Assembly (NCBI GenBank): GCA_022402465.1
Contig: JAKRSH010000014.1
Coordinates: forward strand, 62,001-126,000
Length of the DNA: 64,000 nucleotides
Direction: 5' to 3'
From: Leptospiraceae bacterium
GTDB taxonomy: Bacteria; Spirochaetota; Leptospiria; Leptospirales; Leptospiraceae
The translations under genes were made by a program, and so were the position numbers. Each line of letters opens with the position of its first letter. Within the stretch, counting starts at the first letter, position 1. Below the pieces are notes generated by a model. The model saw nothing but the letters and a program-made list of their open reading frames with translations, did no database searches and was not told where the DNA came from. Positions 44,997 to 54,090 of the stretch are shown here, one piece after another.

Positions 44997-46082
44997 ATGC
45001 CCCAGAAATCACCGTCCAAATTTTTCAAATACCAAACCTATTCTTTTATTTTAGTTTTTCTTGGTATTTGTGCACTTTTAGTTTATATGTTCTTTGATTT
45101 CTTGAATTCAATGCTGTTTGCAGCTATCATTGCAGGATCTTTTTATCCCTTACAGATTTACATAGAAAGAAAATATTCATACAAACGATCCATTTCTGCC
45201 TCTATCGTATGTATTATTATTCTTCTTGTATTAATCATTCCTTCTATTTATATTATTGTCCGACTATCTCAAGAAATTTTAGTTTTTTACCAAAATACTA
45301 AAATGATTTTTACAGAAGATAACATTAACAAATTCTTTTTTGAAGACCATAGTTATACTCTTGTGTTAAAGAAAATTTTCGAATTTTTAAATTTAGAATA
45401 CAATAGAACGACCATAGAAGAAATGATAGTAAACTCATTAAAATCTGTTAGTTTATTTCTGTTCAATCAGATCAATTCAATGGTTGGAAATGTTTTTTCC
45501 TTTTTATTTCAATTTTTTATTATGCTAATCGGAATATTTGTCTTTCTTGTTGAAGGTGAGAATCTCAAGAAATTTTTCTTCGCACTTCTACCTATTCGAG
45601 ATGAGGATGAAGAGCTTATACTAATCCAATTTAACAAAATGAATTATATCACTTTGGTCTTCAACGGAATTGGAGGAATGATCCAAGGATTTCTTGCAGC
45701 ATTTGGATTTTGGATTGTTGGCATTCAATCCTTAATTCTCTGGACTGTGATCATGGTACTATTAGCATTTATACCCTTGCTTGGTATTTCTTTAATCTAT
45801 GTTCCTGCTTGTATTTATTTATTGATAGTGGGCAATTACATTTCAGCAGGCTTTCTTTTCGTCTACTGTACCTTAGTTGCACTCATCACTGAAAATTGGT
45901 TCAAACCTGCCTTCATGGGAAAGCATGTAGAGATGAACTCACTTCTAGTATTCTTCAGCATTATAGGAGGAATGAGTGTATTTGGAATGGCAGGAATCTT
46001 TTATGGTCCATTGATCATTTCTCTATTCTTAACTATGTCTAAACTGTATAAGAAGAAATACAAACCTCTCTTGGAACGTTGA
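44997..46082 (+). CDS. AI-2E family transporter
   Basis: A 361-residue inner-membrane protein with about eight hydrophobic segments and the family layout: an N-terminal pair (FLGICALLVYMFFDFLNSMLFAAIIAGSFYPL), a long soluble helical region, then SLILWTVIMVLLAFIPLLGISLIYVPACIYL and MSVFGMAGIFYGPLIISLF. Members include AI-2 exporter TqsA and Na+/H+ exchangers, so the name does not fix the substrate. Stands alone behind a terminator. Confidence 0.88.
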   Translation: MPQKSPSKFFKYQTYSFILVFLGICALLVYMFFDFLNSMLFAAIIAGSFYPLQIYIERKYSYKRSISASIVCIIILLVLIIPSIYIIVRLSQEILVFYQNTKMIFTEDNINKFFFEDHSYTLVLKKIFEFLNLEYNRTTIEEMIVNSLKSVSLFLFNQINSMVGNVFSFLFQFFIMLIGIFVFLVEGENLKKFFFALLPIRDEDEELILIQFNKMNYITLVFNGIGGMIQGFLAAFGFWIVGIQSLILWTVIMVLLAFIPLLGISLIYVPACIYLLIVGNYISAGFLFVYCTLVALITENWFKPAFMGKHVEMNSLLVFFSIIGGMSVFGMAGIFYGPLIISLFLTMSKLYKKKYKPLLER

Positions 46083-46216
46083 TCCTATTTGAGAAAATTG
46101 GCAATCTATTAGAAAGTCCTTAATCTTGGAATCTTACCATGGGATAGGAAGAACAAAGCTTGAGTTCTTGGAATTTGGAGCAAAAAGCGAATTGTCAGGA
46201 ATTTGTCAGTATTGTG

Positions 46217-46229
46217 ATTGATTCTCAAT
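46217..46229. promoter_or_regulatory. Candidate operator ahead of heme oxygenase
   Basis: A 5-3-5 palindrome (ATTGA-TTC-TCAAT) about 38 bases before the heme oxygenase ATG. The right half ATTCTCA matches one arm of the general Fur box, but the left half does not. Iron control is common for such genes, yet the site is only suggestive. Repeated TTGTCAG units at about 46194-46209 lie just upstream. Confidence 0.3.
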
Positions 46230-46266
46230 ATCTATTTAAAATCATGGACAGCATAGGAGAAAGGCA

Positions 46267-46944
46267 ATGAGTTTAGCTTTAAAATTAAGAGAAGGAACCA
46301 GTCAAAACCATGACCAAGCTGAGGCAGCTGGATTTATTCGGTGTTTTATGAAAGGAGTCGTAGAGAAAGAAAGCTACGCCAAGCATCTTGAATCCTTCTA
46401 TTTCGTATATTCAGCTATGGAAGAAGAATTAGAGAAACACAAATCAGATCCTATTTTATCAAAAATTTATTTCCCAGAATTGTATCGTAAAGAATCCATA
46501 GAAAAAGATTTAGCCTTCTTTTATGGTAATTCTTGGATGGATAAGATTCATTCTTCAAAAGCTACCCAAGAATACGTAAATCATATCCATGCCAGTGCTC
46601 TTAAAAATGCTTATCTTTTGGTAGCACATTCCTACGTTCGTTATTTGGGTGATTTAAGTGGTGGTCAGATTCTTAAAAAAATCGCAGGTAGAGCCATGAA
46701 CTTAGCAGATACTGGTGGCTTAGATTTTTATGAATTTCCAAAATTAACGAGCCCCAATGATTTCAAGAAAGCTTACCGAGAAGCCTTGGATAATCTTCCT
46801 ATTTCAGAGACTGAGGCAGATGAAATCTTACAAGAATCCAGAATCGTATTCGACTTGAACCAAAAGATCTTTCATGAATTGGAAGGAGACTTGATTCGAA
46901 ATATTGGAACTGAAAAATACAATTCCATTCTTCAAGCTTCATAA
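46267..46944 (+). CDS. hemO: Heme oxygenase (biliverdin-producing)
   Basis: A 225-residue heme oxygenase. The proximal iron ligand is His15 in REGTSQNHDQAE, and the distal helix is recognisable in SYVRYLGDLSGGQILKKI. It opens the heme ring to give biliverdin, CO and free iron in the cytoplasm, so it can supply iron from heme, a known need in Leptospira, where a heme oxygenase (HemO) has been described. AGGAGAAAGG is a strong Shine-Dalgarno before the ATG. A candidate operator lies about 40 bases upstream. Followed by the MFS gene 39 bases on. Confidence 0.93.
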   Translation: MSLALKLREGTSQNHDQAEAAGFIRCFMKGVVEKESYAKHLESFYFVYSAMEEELEKHKSDPILSKIYFPELYRKESIEKDLAFFYGNSWMDKIHSSKATQEYVNHIHASALKNAYLLVAHSYVRYLGDLSGGQILKKIAGRAMNLADTGGLDFYEFPKLTSPNDFKKAYREALDNLPISETEADEILQESRIVFDLNQKIFHELEGDLIRNIGTEKYNSILQAS

Positions 46945-46983
46945 ATTTAAGTTTTTGAATTTTTCGATAAGGAGATCTAAGCC

Positions 46984-48195
46984 ATGAATGCAAATCAATT
47001 TCCATCCCTCATTATGGCTTTGATCTTCTTTGCTATGTTGCCCGTTACGATGATAGTCCCAGTTCTTAAGGAAGTGATTAAGGACATTCATCTTTCGGGT
47101 AATTTTTCTGTTGCACTTTTTACCAGCATATCAATGTTAGGCTCTTTTTTATTTTCTCCTATAGCTGGAATGATCTCCGATAGATTAGGGAATAGATATA
47201 AAATTATAGGCATTGCTGCTTTAATCGATGGGGGCTTATTCTTTTCGCTGACTCTTATCACCGATTTAAATCTTCTAATGTTTGTACGATTTATTGAAGG
47301 AGCAACACATATCTTTGTGATTGGATTGTTGCTTGCCTCAATTTCTGATAGAGAGAATAATCCAGAATCAAGTTTTTATCAAAAAGGAAGACTCATGGGT
47401 ATTGCAGGAATGTTCCTTTCTTTGGGAGCGGCTGTTGGAATGCCCTTGGGTATCTTGGGAAAATCCAATCCTCTGCTCCCTTTCTATGTTGGTTCAGGAA
47501 TCTTAATACTTGTAGGAATTTCTAGTCTTGTTTATGTTAGAGATTCTAAACATAGCAGTTCTAAGGTAGTTTCTTTTTCGCAATTGATTGAATCAATTCG
47601 TAGCTATCCAGTGCTCTTGATTCCTTTTTCCTTCCATTTTATAGATCGATTTACGGTAGGATTTTTAGTTAGCTCATTTAACATACACATGCGAGAGGTT
47701 TTACTTTTTAATCCTGGTAAAGCAGGTGCCTTCTTAGGTTTAGTTCTTTTTCCTATGAGTGTTTTATCTTACCCATCTGCTATACTATCCAAAAAGTATG
47801 GAATCCTTCCTTTGGTTCTTATAGGATCTTTGGTCTATGGTTTGTTCTTAAGTTTACTTGGTTACACCAATGACAGTACAAGCATCTTTATCTTTTTAGT
47901 TTGTGCAGGTTTAGGAGCAGGAATCATGTATGTTCCTTCCATGATCCTTGCCTCCCGATTGTCGCCCCCTGGACTTGATGCAACTGTAATGAGTGGCTTT
48001 ACCGGGCTAGGCTCACTCGGCTTTCTCTTGGGCCCCCTGGCATCGGTTGGATTGGAAAATTTCTGGAACCAGTCAGATGTAGCCCAACCCTTTGCTGCCC
48101 TTTCCACTAGCTTTGGCATTTTAGAAATCTTCATGGTAGCTTTAACCCTTCCCTTCTTATTTCAACTCCAGAAACTTCTGAGAAAATCATCTTAA
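46984..48195 (+). CDS. Major facilitator superfamily transporter
   Basis: A 403-residue inner-membrane permease with about 12 hydrophobic segments. The MFS loop 2-3 motif appears as GMISDRLGNRYKI, with RFIEGATHIFVIGLLLASI in helix 4. No substrate-specific motif stands out; it resembles general drug or metabolite exporters. AAGGAG gives a good SD nine bases before the ATG. Cotranscription with heme oxygenase is possible. Confidence 0.88.
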   Translation: MNANQFPSLIMALIFFAMLPVTMIVPVLKEVIKDIHLSGNFSVALFTSISMLGSFLFSPIAGMISDRLGNRYKIIGIAALIDGGLFFSLTLITDLNLLMFVRFIEGATHIFVIGLLLASISDRENNPESSFYQKGRLMGIAGMFLSLGAAVGMPLGILGKSNPLLPFYVGSGILILVGISSLVYVRDSKHSSSKVVSFSQLIESIRSYPVLLIPFSFHFIDRFTVGFLVSSFNIHMREVLLFNPGKAGAFLGLVLFPMSVLSYPSAILSKKYGILPLVLIGSLVYGLFLSLLGYTNDSTSIFIFLVCAGLGAGIMYVPSMILASRLSPPGLDATVMSGFTGLGSLGFLLGPLASVGLENFWNQSDVAQPFAALSTSFGILEIFMVALTLPFLFQLQKLLRKSS

Positions 48196-48209
48196 AATCA
48201 GAAATTTTC

Positions 48210-48239
48210 TTGACAATCAAGAGTGCCTCTCCATATTTT
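48210..48239 (+). promoter_or_regulatory. Promoter candidate for the sulfate transport operon
   Basis: TTGACA at 48210-48215, an 18-base spacer and TATTTT at 48234-48239, about 57 bases upstream of the sbp start. It has a perfect sigma70-type -35 and a fair -10. Confidence 0.5.
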
Positions 48240-48295
48240 ACTGAGTTTATCCAATAAAACAGATATTTTATTTAATTTATAGGAGATTTGGGAGT

Positions 48296-49348
48296 ATGCA
48301 AAAATATTTATTCCATCCATTCAAGAAGAACTCAAAAGCATTATCCTGCATATTCATCTTTGCCTTCCTTACTTTTTCCTGGGCATGTAAGGATAAATCA
48401 GATTCTGTTGCCGAAATCAACTTCCTCAATGTCTCCTTTGATCCGACAAGAGAATTGTATACTGAGATCAATAGAGAATTTGGAAAACTATGGTCTTTAA
48501 ACCATAAGTCAACAATTTCTTTCCAACAGTCACATGGAGGCTCTGGCAAACAGGCGCGCTCTGTGATCGATGGCTTACAAGCAGATGTCGTTACCTTAGC
48601 ACTATCCTATGATATAGACTCTATTGTTGAAAAGTCAGGGCTCATTTCTAAAGATTGGGAAAGTAAATTTCCAAATAATTCATCACCTTACTTTTCTACT
48701 GTGGTCTTACTTGTAAGAAAGGGAAATCCAAAAAATATTCAAGACTGGGATGATATAATCAAAGAATCGGTTAGTATTATTACTCCCAATCCCAAAACTT
48801 CCGGTGGTGCTAGGTGGAATTATTTGGCTGCCTATGCCTATGCCAAGGAAAAAACCAAATCCGAAGATAAGGCTAAAGAATTTATCGGTCAATTATTTAA
48901 AAATACTTCGGTCCTAGACACGGGAGCAAGAGCATCAACAACCACATTTATCCAAAGATCAATAGGAGATGTACTTATTACTTGGGAAAATGAAGCCTTA
49001 CTTGCTCTTAAGGAATCTAATACAAAAGAAAAGAATTTTGAAATCATTTATCCAAGTGTTAGTATCTTAGCAGAAACTCCAGTTGCTATAGTTGAAGGCA
49101 ATGCGAAAAAGAAACAAACTTTAGAAATAGCAACTTCTTATATTGAATTTTTGTATTCTGAACAAGGGCAAGAAATTATTGCTAAAAATTTCCTTAGACC
49201 ACAAAGTGAAGTCATCTTGCAAAAGTATAAAAATCAATTCCCTAAAATTAAAATGGTTTCTATTCGTGAATTAGAAGGTTCTTGGAAAGAAGCTCAGTTG
49301 AAACATTTTGCTGATAAAGGGATCTTTGATCAAATTTATAAAAAATAA
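48296..49348 (+). CDS. sbp: Sulfate ABC transporter, periplasmic substrate-binding protein
   Basis: A 350-residue exported binding protein of the Sbp/CysP family that captures sulfate or thiosulfate for import. It has a hydrophobic export signal ending near FLTFSWAC, which looks like a lipobox and suggests a lipoprotein. Family blocks include FLNVSFDPTRELYTEINREF, QSHGGSGKQARSVIDGLQADVVTLALSYDID, VLLVRKGNPKNIQDWDDII, NPKTSGGARWNYLAAYAYA and DVLITWENEALLA. GGAG precedes the ATG. First gene of sbp-cysT-cysW-cysA. Confidence 0.95.
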   Translation: MQKYLFHPFKKNSKALSCIFIFAFLTFSWACKDKSDSVAEINFLNVSFDPTRELYTEINREFGKLWSLNHKSTISFQQSHGGSGKQARSVIDGLQADVVTLALSYDIDSIVEKSGLISKDWESKFPNNSSPYFSTVVLLVRKGNPKNIQDWDDIIKESVSIITPNPKTSGGARWNYLAAYAYAKEKTKSEDKAKEFIGQLFKNTSVLDTGARASTTTFIQRSIGDVLITWENEALLALKESNTKEKNFEIIYPSVSILAETPVAIVEGNAKKKQTLEIATSYIEFLYSEQGQEIIAKNFLRPQSEVILQKYKNQFPKIKMVSIRELEGSWKEAQLKHFADKGIFDQIYKK

Positions 49349-49354
49349 GATTCC

Positions 49355-50182
49355 ATGAACTTTCAATTTAGACCTTATTCGAAAATGACATTTAGCTTAG
49401 TGATGGGTCTTGTATTTTTTTATACAAGCATAATCATAATCATTCCCATAATAGGATTGTTTGTGAAAACTTTTGAATTTGGAATTTCAGATTTAGTCAA
49501 TGTTTTCTATGAGAAGAGAATCCAAGATGCACTCATTCTAAGTTTCGGAACGAGTTTAGTTGCTGCTTTGATTAATATGGTTTTGGGATTTTTATTTGCA
49601 TGGACGATTGTAAGATATGAATTCCCTGGTAAACAAATTATTAACTCTTTGATCGATCTGCCATTTATGCTACCAACAGCTGTTGCTGGAATTTCGCTAA
49701 CTTCTATCTATTCCAATAATGGCTGGATAGGATCTTTCTTCCATAGCCTTGGAATTCAAATTGCCTACACTCCTATCGGGATAATCATAGCCTTAGTTTT
49801 TGTTGGCTTTCCATTTGTTGTAAGATCCGTACAACCTGTCCTTGAAGAGTTACCAAAGGAACTAGAAGAGAGTGCATATTGTTTGGGAGCAACTCGCTTC
49901 CAAACCTTTTATAAAATCATTCTACCTTATTTGATTCCATCATGTCTAAGTGGAGCAAGTATGGCATTTGCAAGAGGAGTTGGTGAATATGGTTCTGTTG
50001 TATTCATCTCTGGAAATATTCCTAATAAAACGGAAATACTGCCTCTATTAATCATAACAAAATTAGAACAATATGAATATGCTCAAGCAACTTCTATTGC
50101 ATTATTGATGCTAAGCCTTTCATTTTCGATTATGCTACTTTTGAATTTCTGGCAAGCTCGTAGGAGTAGATATCTATTATGA
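49355..50182 (+). CDS. cysT: Sulfate ABC transporter permease CysT
   Basis: A 275-residue inner-membrane permease with six helices and the binding-protein-dependent EAA loop ([33 protein letters not shown]). [18 protein letters not shown] and [25 protein letters not shown] are typical CysT/CysU blocks. It forms the channel with CysW and is driven by CysA. Seven bases after sbp; overlaps cysW by four bases. Confidence 0.95.
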   Translation: MNFQFRPYSKMTFSLVMGLVFFYTSIIIIIPIIGLFVKTFEFGISDLVNVFYEKRIQDALILSFGTSLVAALINMVLGFLFAWTIVRYEFPGKQIINSLIDLPFMLPTAVAGISLTSIYSNNGWIGSFFHSLGIQIAYTPIGIIIALVFVGFPFVVRSVQPVLEELPKELEESAYCLGATRFQTFYKIILPYLIPSCLSGASMAFARGVGEYGSVVFISGNIPNKTEILPLLIITKLEQYEYAQATSIALLMLSLSFSIMLLLNFWQARRSRYLL

Positions 50183-51030
50183 AACCCAGACAGTCCTTAT
50201 TGATTAAATGGAGCTTTGTTATCTCTGTTTATTTACTCTGTATTCTATTACTCATTCTTCCTTTAGTAAATGTGTTTATGGAAGCATTCGCAAAAGGTAT
50301 TTTAGAATATTGGAAGGCAATTAGCCAAGATCACACGCTTTCTGCTTTTCTTTTAACAATCAAGGTTGCTCTTATCGCTGTTCCATTAAATACAATCATT
50401 GGAATTTTAGCAGCTTTCTTACTTTCAAGATTTATTTTCCCTGGTAAAAATATACTTTTGACATTGATTGAATCACCGTTTGCAGTTTCTCCTGTGATTG
50501 CTGGTTTGATTTTTGTGTTAATTTTTGGGAGAGAAGGCTGGATGCGTCCACTTTTACAATTTTTGGATTGGGAAATTATTTTTAATACGCCTGGACTTGT
50601 TATAGCAACAATCTTCATTACTTTTCCATTTGTAACCAAAGAACTTTTACCATTGATGCAATCACAAGGTAATGAGGAAGAAGAGGCAGCCATACTCCTG
50701 AACGCATCCTTCTTTAAAGTGTTTACTAAAGTGATTATCCCAAATATCAAATGGGGATTGCTTTACGGTGTTGTGCTTTGCAATGCTCGTGCTATGGGAG
50801 AGTTCGGTGCAGTCTCAGTTATCTCGGGACACATTCGCGGCAAGACGAATACACTTCCCTTGGAAGTAGAAATTCTGTACAATGAGTACAATTCTGTTGG
50901 TGCCTTTGCAACAGCATCCCTACTTGTACTACTATCTATTTTAACTTTAATTATTAAAAATATCTTAGAAAGAAAAATCCAACTCACTGGCCTTGAATCA
51001 AATCCAAGTCCAGAAGATACAGGTAAGTAA
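50179..51030 (+). CDS. cysW: Sulfate ABC transporter permease CysW
   Basis: A 283-residue inner-membrane partner of CysT, also with six helices and an EAA loop ([33 protein letters not shown]). CysW-type blocks are [20 protein letters not shown] and [31 protein letters not shown]. It overlaps cysT by ATGA and ends one base before the cysA start, so the operon is tightly packed. Confidence 0.95.
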   Translation: MKPRQSLLIKWSFVISVYLLCILLLILPLVNVFMEAFAKGILEYWKAISQDHTLSAFLLTIKVALIAVPLNTIIGILAAFLLSRFIFPGKNILLTLIESPFAVSPVIAGLIFVLIFGREGWMRPLLQFLDWEIIFNTPGLVIATIFITFPFVTKELLPLMQSQGNEEEEAAILLNASFFKVFTKVIIPNIKWGLLYGVVLCNARAMGEFGAVSVISGHIRGKTNTLPLEVEILYNEYNSVGAFATASLLVLLSILTLIIKNILERKIQLTGLESNPSPEDTGK

Positions 51031-51031
51031 T

Positions 51032-52096
51032 ATGTCAATTATCATTAAACATCTAAACAAATCATTTCAAAACTACAAAGCATTGGATGATATTAACCTA
51101 ACAATACCAGAAGGCAATCTGTTTGCTCTCCTTGGTCCCTCAGGATCTGGAAAGACAACTCTACTTAGAATCATAGCTGGTTTAGAAACTCCTGATTCTG
51201 GTGAAATTCAAATCAATCAAAATGATTCAGACCTTAAGAAATCTCAAGCTACTCAGGTTGGCTTCGTCTTTCAACACTATGCATTATTTCGGCATATGAA
51301 TATATTCGAAAATATAGCTTTTGGCTTACGCGTTCGACCGAAAGTATCAAGACCTTCCAACCAAGCTATAAGCGATAAGGTCTTTGAACTACTAAAGCTC
51401 GTTCAACTTGAACAATTGCACAATCGTTATCCACATGAATTATCTGGAGGGCAAAGACAAAGAGTAGCACTGGCAAGAGCACTAGCCATAGAACCAAAAT
51501 TTCTGCTGCTTGATGAACCTTTCGGAGCCTTGGATGCTAAGGTTCGTAAAGAACTTCGCCAATGGCTTAGAAAATTACACGATGATATCAATATAACATC
51601 TGTTTTTGTAACTCATGACCAAGAAGAAGCACTTGAAGTCAGTGACCAAGTTGCAATTCTTAAATCTGGACGTATTGAACAGGTTGGAACTCCTGATGAA
51701 GTCTACAACCAACCCAAGAGCTCATTCGTATTTCATTTTCTAGGTGATGTGAATCTTTTTCATGGAAGAATCCAAGATGGCGATGCAGTTGTTGGTAATT
51801 TGAATTTAGGCAAGGCTGAAGATTTAAATTCCAATGACAAAGATGCAGTTGCTTATGTGCGTCCCTATGATATTGAAATAATAAGAGACCAACAATCAGG
51901 AATTCCTGCCGAAATCAAACATATCCATTCTACCGGAAGAAATGTTCGCGTTGAACTGTATCGTCCAGATACGGGAACCTTTATAGATTCTGTTTTAGAT
52001 ACATCAACTTACAAAGAGTTGAACCTTCTTCCAGGGGAAACGGTTTATCTTAGAATAAAAAAAGCCAAGGTTTACACTGAAGATTTTTCCATTTAG
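51032..52096 (+). CDS. cysA: Sulfate ABC transporter ATP-binding protein CysA
   Basis: A 354-residue ATPase that powers sulfate import. Walker A is [11 protein letters not shown], the signature is [15 protein letters not shown], Walker B is [11 protein letters not shown], and the switch His is in [12 protein letters not shown]. The C-terminal region ([29 protein letters not shown]) is the CysA TOBE-like domain. I place the start at ATG 51032, with AGGTAAG upstream, because the first 13 residues of the track ORF overlap cysW and have no family match. Confidence 0.96.
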   Translation: MSIIIKHLNKSFQNYKALDDINLTIPEGNLFALLGPSGSGKTTLLRIIAGLETPDSGEIQINQNDSDLKKSQATQVGFVFQHYALFRHMNIFENIAFGLRVRPKVSRPSNQAISDKVFELLKLVQLEQLHNRYPHELSGGQRQRVALARALAIEPKFLLLDEPFGALDAKVRKELRQWLRKLHDDINITSVFVTHDQEEALEVSDQVAILKSGRIEQVGTPDEVYNQPKSSFVFHFLGDVNLFHGRIQDGDAVVGNLNLGKAEDLNSNDKDAVAYVRPYDIEIIRDQQSGIPAEIKHIHSTGRNVRVELYRPDTGTFIDSVLDTSTYKELNLLPGETVYLRIKKAKVYTEDFSI

Positions 52097-52141
52097 GAAA
52101 TGCTAGCTTTTGCCACTTGGTATTTTCTTAGGTTTAAAAAC

Positions 52142-52618
52142 TTACTTAGCCTTTTCTATAAAGCCTATTAAATCACTGCCTGCAACCCGACAGACTCGCC
52201 AGTCTGGATAAATTTTCGCTCCTAGCGATTTGTAGAATTGGATAGCAGGTTCATTCCAATCTAATACAGACCAATCAATTCGTCCTGCACCTATCTCTTG
52301 GGCTACTTGACCTAATTGAAGCAAAAGTGACTTACCGAGTCCTCTTTTCCTAAAGTTGGGCATCACATATAAATCTTCTAAATAAATTCCTGGTTTTGTG
52401 AGGAATGTTGAATAATTATAAAAATACAAGGCATAGCCAACAACTTGATTGCCTTGCTCAGCAACCAATGCATACAGATAGGGTTTCTCTCCAAAAATAT
52501 GCTTTTCTAGATCTTCGAGTTTTCCTTCAAATTCATGACTCAACTTTTCAAAATCTGCTAATTCTTGGATAAGTGCAAAAATTCTTGGTAGGTCCTCTTT
52601 TCTCGCATTGCGAATCAT
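52142..52618 (-). CDS. GNAT acetyltransferase, SSAT/diamine N-acetyltransferase-like
   Basis: A 158-residue acetyltransferase. It has MIRNARKEDLPRIFALIQELADFEKL, LYALVAEQGNQVVGYALYFYNYSTF, the CoA loop RKRGLGKSLL and a conserved DWNEPAIQFYKSLGA. The block order matches SSAT-like spermidine/diamine or thialysine acetyltransferases. GGAG six bases upstream supports the ATG at 52618 rather than the GTG at 52633. Convergent with cysA. Confidence 0.9.
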   Translation of the reverse strand: MIRNARKEDLPRIFALIQELADFEKLSHEFEGKLEDLEKHIFGEKPYLYALVAEQGNQVVGYALYFYNYSTFLTKPGIYLEDLYVMPNFRKRGLGKSLLLQLGQVAQEIGAGRIDWSVLDWNEPAIQFYKSLGAKIYPDWRVCRVAGSDLIGFIEKAK

Positions 52619-52710
52619 AATTTCTCCGTTCACTGATTGATTCTTTCTTTAATTTCAAGAACTCCTACCAATAGGGTCAATCTAAATTCTCTGTAGGGTA
52701 AATTCCCCTA

Positions 52711-52739
52711 TTGCTTAAGTGATTCAGTTCTGTTATAAT
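52711..52739 (+). promoter_or_regulatory. Strong sigma70-type promoter candidate for a small RNA or leader
   Basis: TTGCTT at 52711-52716, exactly 17 bases, then a perfect TATAAT at 52734-52739. It should start transcription near 52746, running into the terminator at 52804-52828. Confidence 0.6.
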
Positions 52740-52745
52740 AAATTT

Positions 52746-52828
52746 TACTTTAACGGTATCTTATAAGTTATTAACCCTAAGATACGGACGACCAAATACC
52801 TATTCCCCCAGTTTGGGGGATTTTTTTT
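52746..52828 (+). ncRNA. Candidate small RNA or attenuated leader, unknown family
   Basis: An intergenic transcript of about 83 nt is predicted from a good promoter to a strong terminator, with no credible ORF. It folds with a perfect eight-pair stem (GTATCTTA with TAAGATAC, 52756-52785) and a terminator hairpin. GGTAT at 52755 can alternatively pair with ATACC at 52796, allowing a switch. It lies upstream of the decayed DUF3703/YeiH genes, so it could be an attenuator leader or a stand-alone sRNA. I match it to no known family. Confidence 0.45.
52804..52828 (+). terminator. Rho-independent terminator
   Basis: TCCCCC pairs with GGGGGA around a short AGTTT loop and is followed at once by eight T residues. 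Ideal for the plus strand; no plus-strand protein gene ends just upstream, which supports an untranslated transcript. Confidence 0.85.
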
Positions 52829-52886
52829 CTCGTAACCTTTTCTAGCTTGCATTATTCCTAAGTATTCCATTTGAATAATTTCATAT

Positions 52887-53212
52887 ATGGAAGTCGATGA
52901 AAGTTCTTTTTTTTACATTTGGAAAGAGATCATATTATAGGACAATACCATCCTATCTCACATTCATCTATTCATTTTAAAATGTTAGTTTTTGGTATCT
53001 TGCAAAGAGATAAAGAAGAAATAATTGGTCAGATACCTAGATTTCTCTTTGGTTGGCTTGGAAGCTTATTCAATAAAATACCTGTGGGAAATATTGGAAC
53101 GGCAAAAGTTCCTATTTTTGTTCCCATGAGGATTCCAGAAGATCTTCAACTGCTACTTTCAAATGCAGATACAAGCAGCAAAGGTCTTTCAGGATTAAAA
53201 AGAAAAAACTAA
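52887..53212 (+). pseudogene. Decayed DUF3703-like gene
   Basis: The remaining frame (HLERDHIIGQYHPISHSSIHFKML...IGQIPRFLFGWLGSLFNKIPVGNIGTAKVPIFVPMRIPEDLQLLL) matches DUF3703, where H-L-E-R-A-H-I-L-G-Q opens the core. The track start is a TTG in the middle of that motif with no SD. An ATG at 52887 (MEVDESSFF) would join the frame if one T were added to the run of eight Ts at 52907-52914, so I infer a one-base deletion. Even then the N-terminus is shorter than usual. Next to a broken yeiH-like gene. Confidence 0.55.
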
Positions 53213-53216
53213 AATA

Positions 53217-53615
53217 ATGATTAGAAAATCAGTATTTAGAATTCAAAAAAAATTAAAAAGATTCGGATCCTATTTGCCAGGAATTGCAATAGCAAGTGCT
53301 ATTGCTTTCTGCTCTAAAGGTTTAGTTTTTTGTTGAATTGGAATTTTCCAGAAATGACTATTTCTATAATCCTTGGAATGTTAATTGGAAATATATTTCC
53401 TATATCTTCCAAATTTTCCAATTGTTACAAGGCAAATTCTTTCCAATACTAGTATCAATCTAATGTTAGTATCAATGGCTGCGTTAGGAATTGAAACAAA
53501 TTGGAAAATTGTTAAAAATGTTGGAATAAAACCATTTTATCTCGGGGCGATTGTATTTATTTTTCTTTTTTTGACAACTTGGCTTTTGACATATTTGTTT
53601 TATTCTACAAATTGA
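53217..53615 (+). pseudogene. Degraded YeiH/UPF0324-type putative sulfate exporter gene
   Basis: Fragments in shifted frames resemble the two ends of the about 330-residue YeiH membrane protein. From 53217: an N-terminal piece (SYLPGIAIASAIAF) ends at TGA 53334. A continuing piece, ISIILGMLIGNIFP, matches the family's L-G-M-x-x-G-N block. The last piece (SINLMLVSMAALGIETNWKIVKNVGIKPFYLGAIVFIFLFL) matches the C-terminal block. The central some 200 residues are missing. I infer a large internal deletion plus frameshifts. The final 76-aa ORF of the track is part of this remnant, not a gene. Confidence 0.6.
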
Positions 53616-53646
53616 TAAATCCTCAACTCTTCAAGCATCCTAAGGA

Positions 53647-54048
53647 CTACTTCAAGATGCTTCCTAGTAACTCACCTATAAATGGCCGCGATTCTATAGA
53701 ATGATGCGGTAAAGTCAAGCTTTCACTTTTAAATTCCGTTATACTTTCATATATCAGAATATCAATGTCGATTTCTCTTGGCCCCTTATCAAAACGTCTG
53801 AGCCTTCCTATCTTGCTTTCTATAGACTGAGTGAAATTCAGAAGTTCCAGCGGTTGCAAAATTGTTTCAATCTGAATGACTTGGTTTAGAAAATCTGGTT
53901 GGTCCGCAAAATCCATAGCCTTAGTATTCAAAATTTCAGAAGCTTGGATAATTCTACATATGGGTGGATTATGAAGCAAATCTCTTGCCTGCTTTAAATA
54001 AAGCTCTCTATCTCCTAAATTTGTTCCTAAAGAAAGATAGGACTTCAT
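53647..54048 (-). CDS. folK: 2-amino-4-hydroxy-6-hydroxymethyldihydropteridine pyrophosphokinase
   Basis: A 133-residue folate-biosynthesis enzyme (HPPK) that transfers pyrophosphate from ATP to 6-hydroxymethyl-7,8-dihydropterin, the step before FolP. The signature is SLGTNLGDRELYLKQA at the N-terminus, with QPDFLNQVIQIET and the metal- and ATP-binding RFDKGPREIDIDILIYE, ending with LTLPHHSIESRPF. Slightly short for the family. It lies 42 bases after the DnaC-like gene and reads in the same direction, so they may be an operon. Confidence 0.94.
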   Translation of the reverse strand: MKSYLSLGTNLGDRELYLKQARDLLHNPPICRIIQASEILNTKAMDFADQPDFLNQVIQIETILQPLELLNFTQSIESKIGRLRRFDKGPREIDIDILIYESITEFKSESLTLPHHSIESRPFIGELLGSILK

Positions 54049-54090
54049 AGCTAATGAAGTTTCATCCTTTGAGTATAGTATAAATCTTTT

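Noticed and set aside
52782-52800. Guanidine-II (mini-ykkC) riboswitch resemblance around GGACGACC
   Set aside because: A single GG-ACGA-CC with only two pairs; the family needs two longer hairpins, so I do not call it.
53385-53615. 76-aa ORF as a functional gene
   Set aside because: It is the C-terminal scrap of a YeiH-like gene with no valid start context and no N-terminus.
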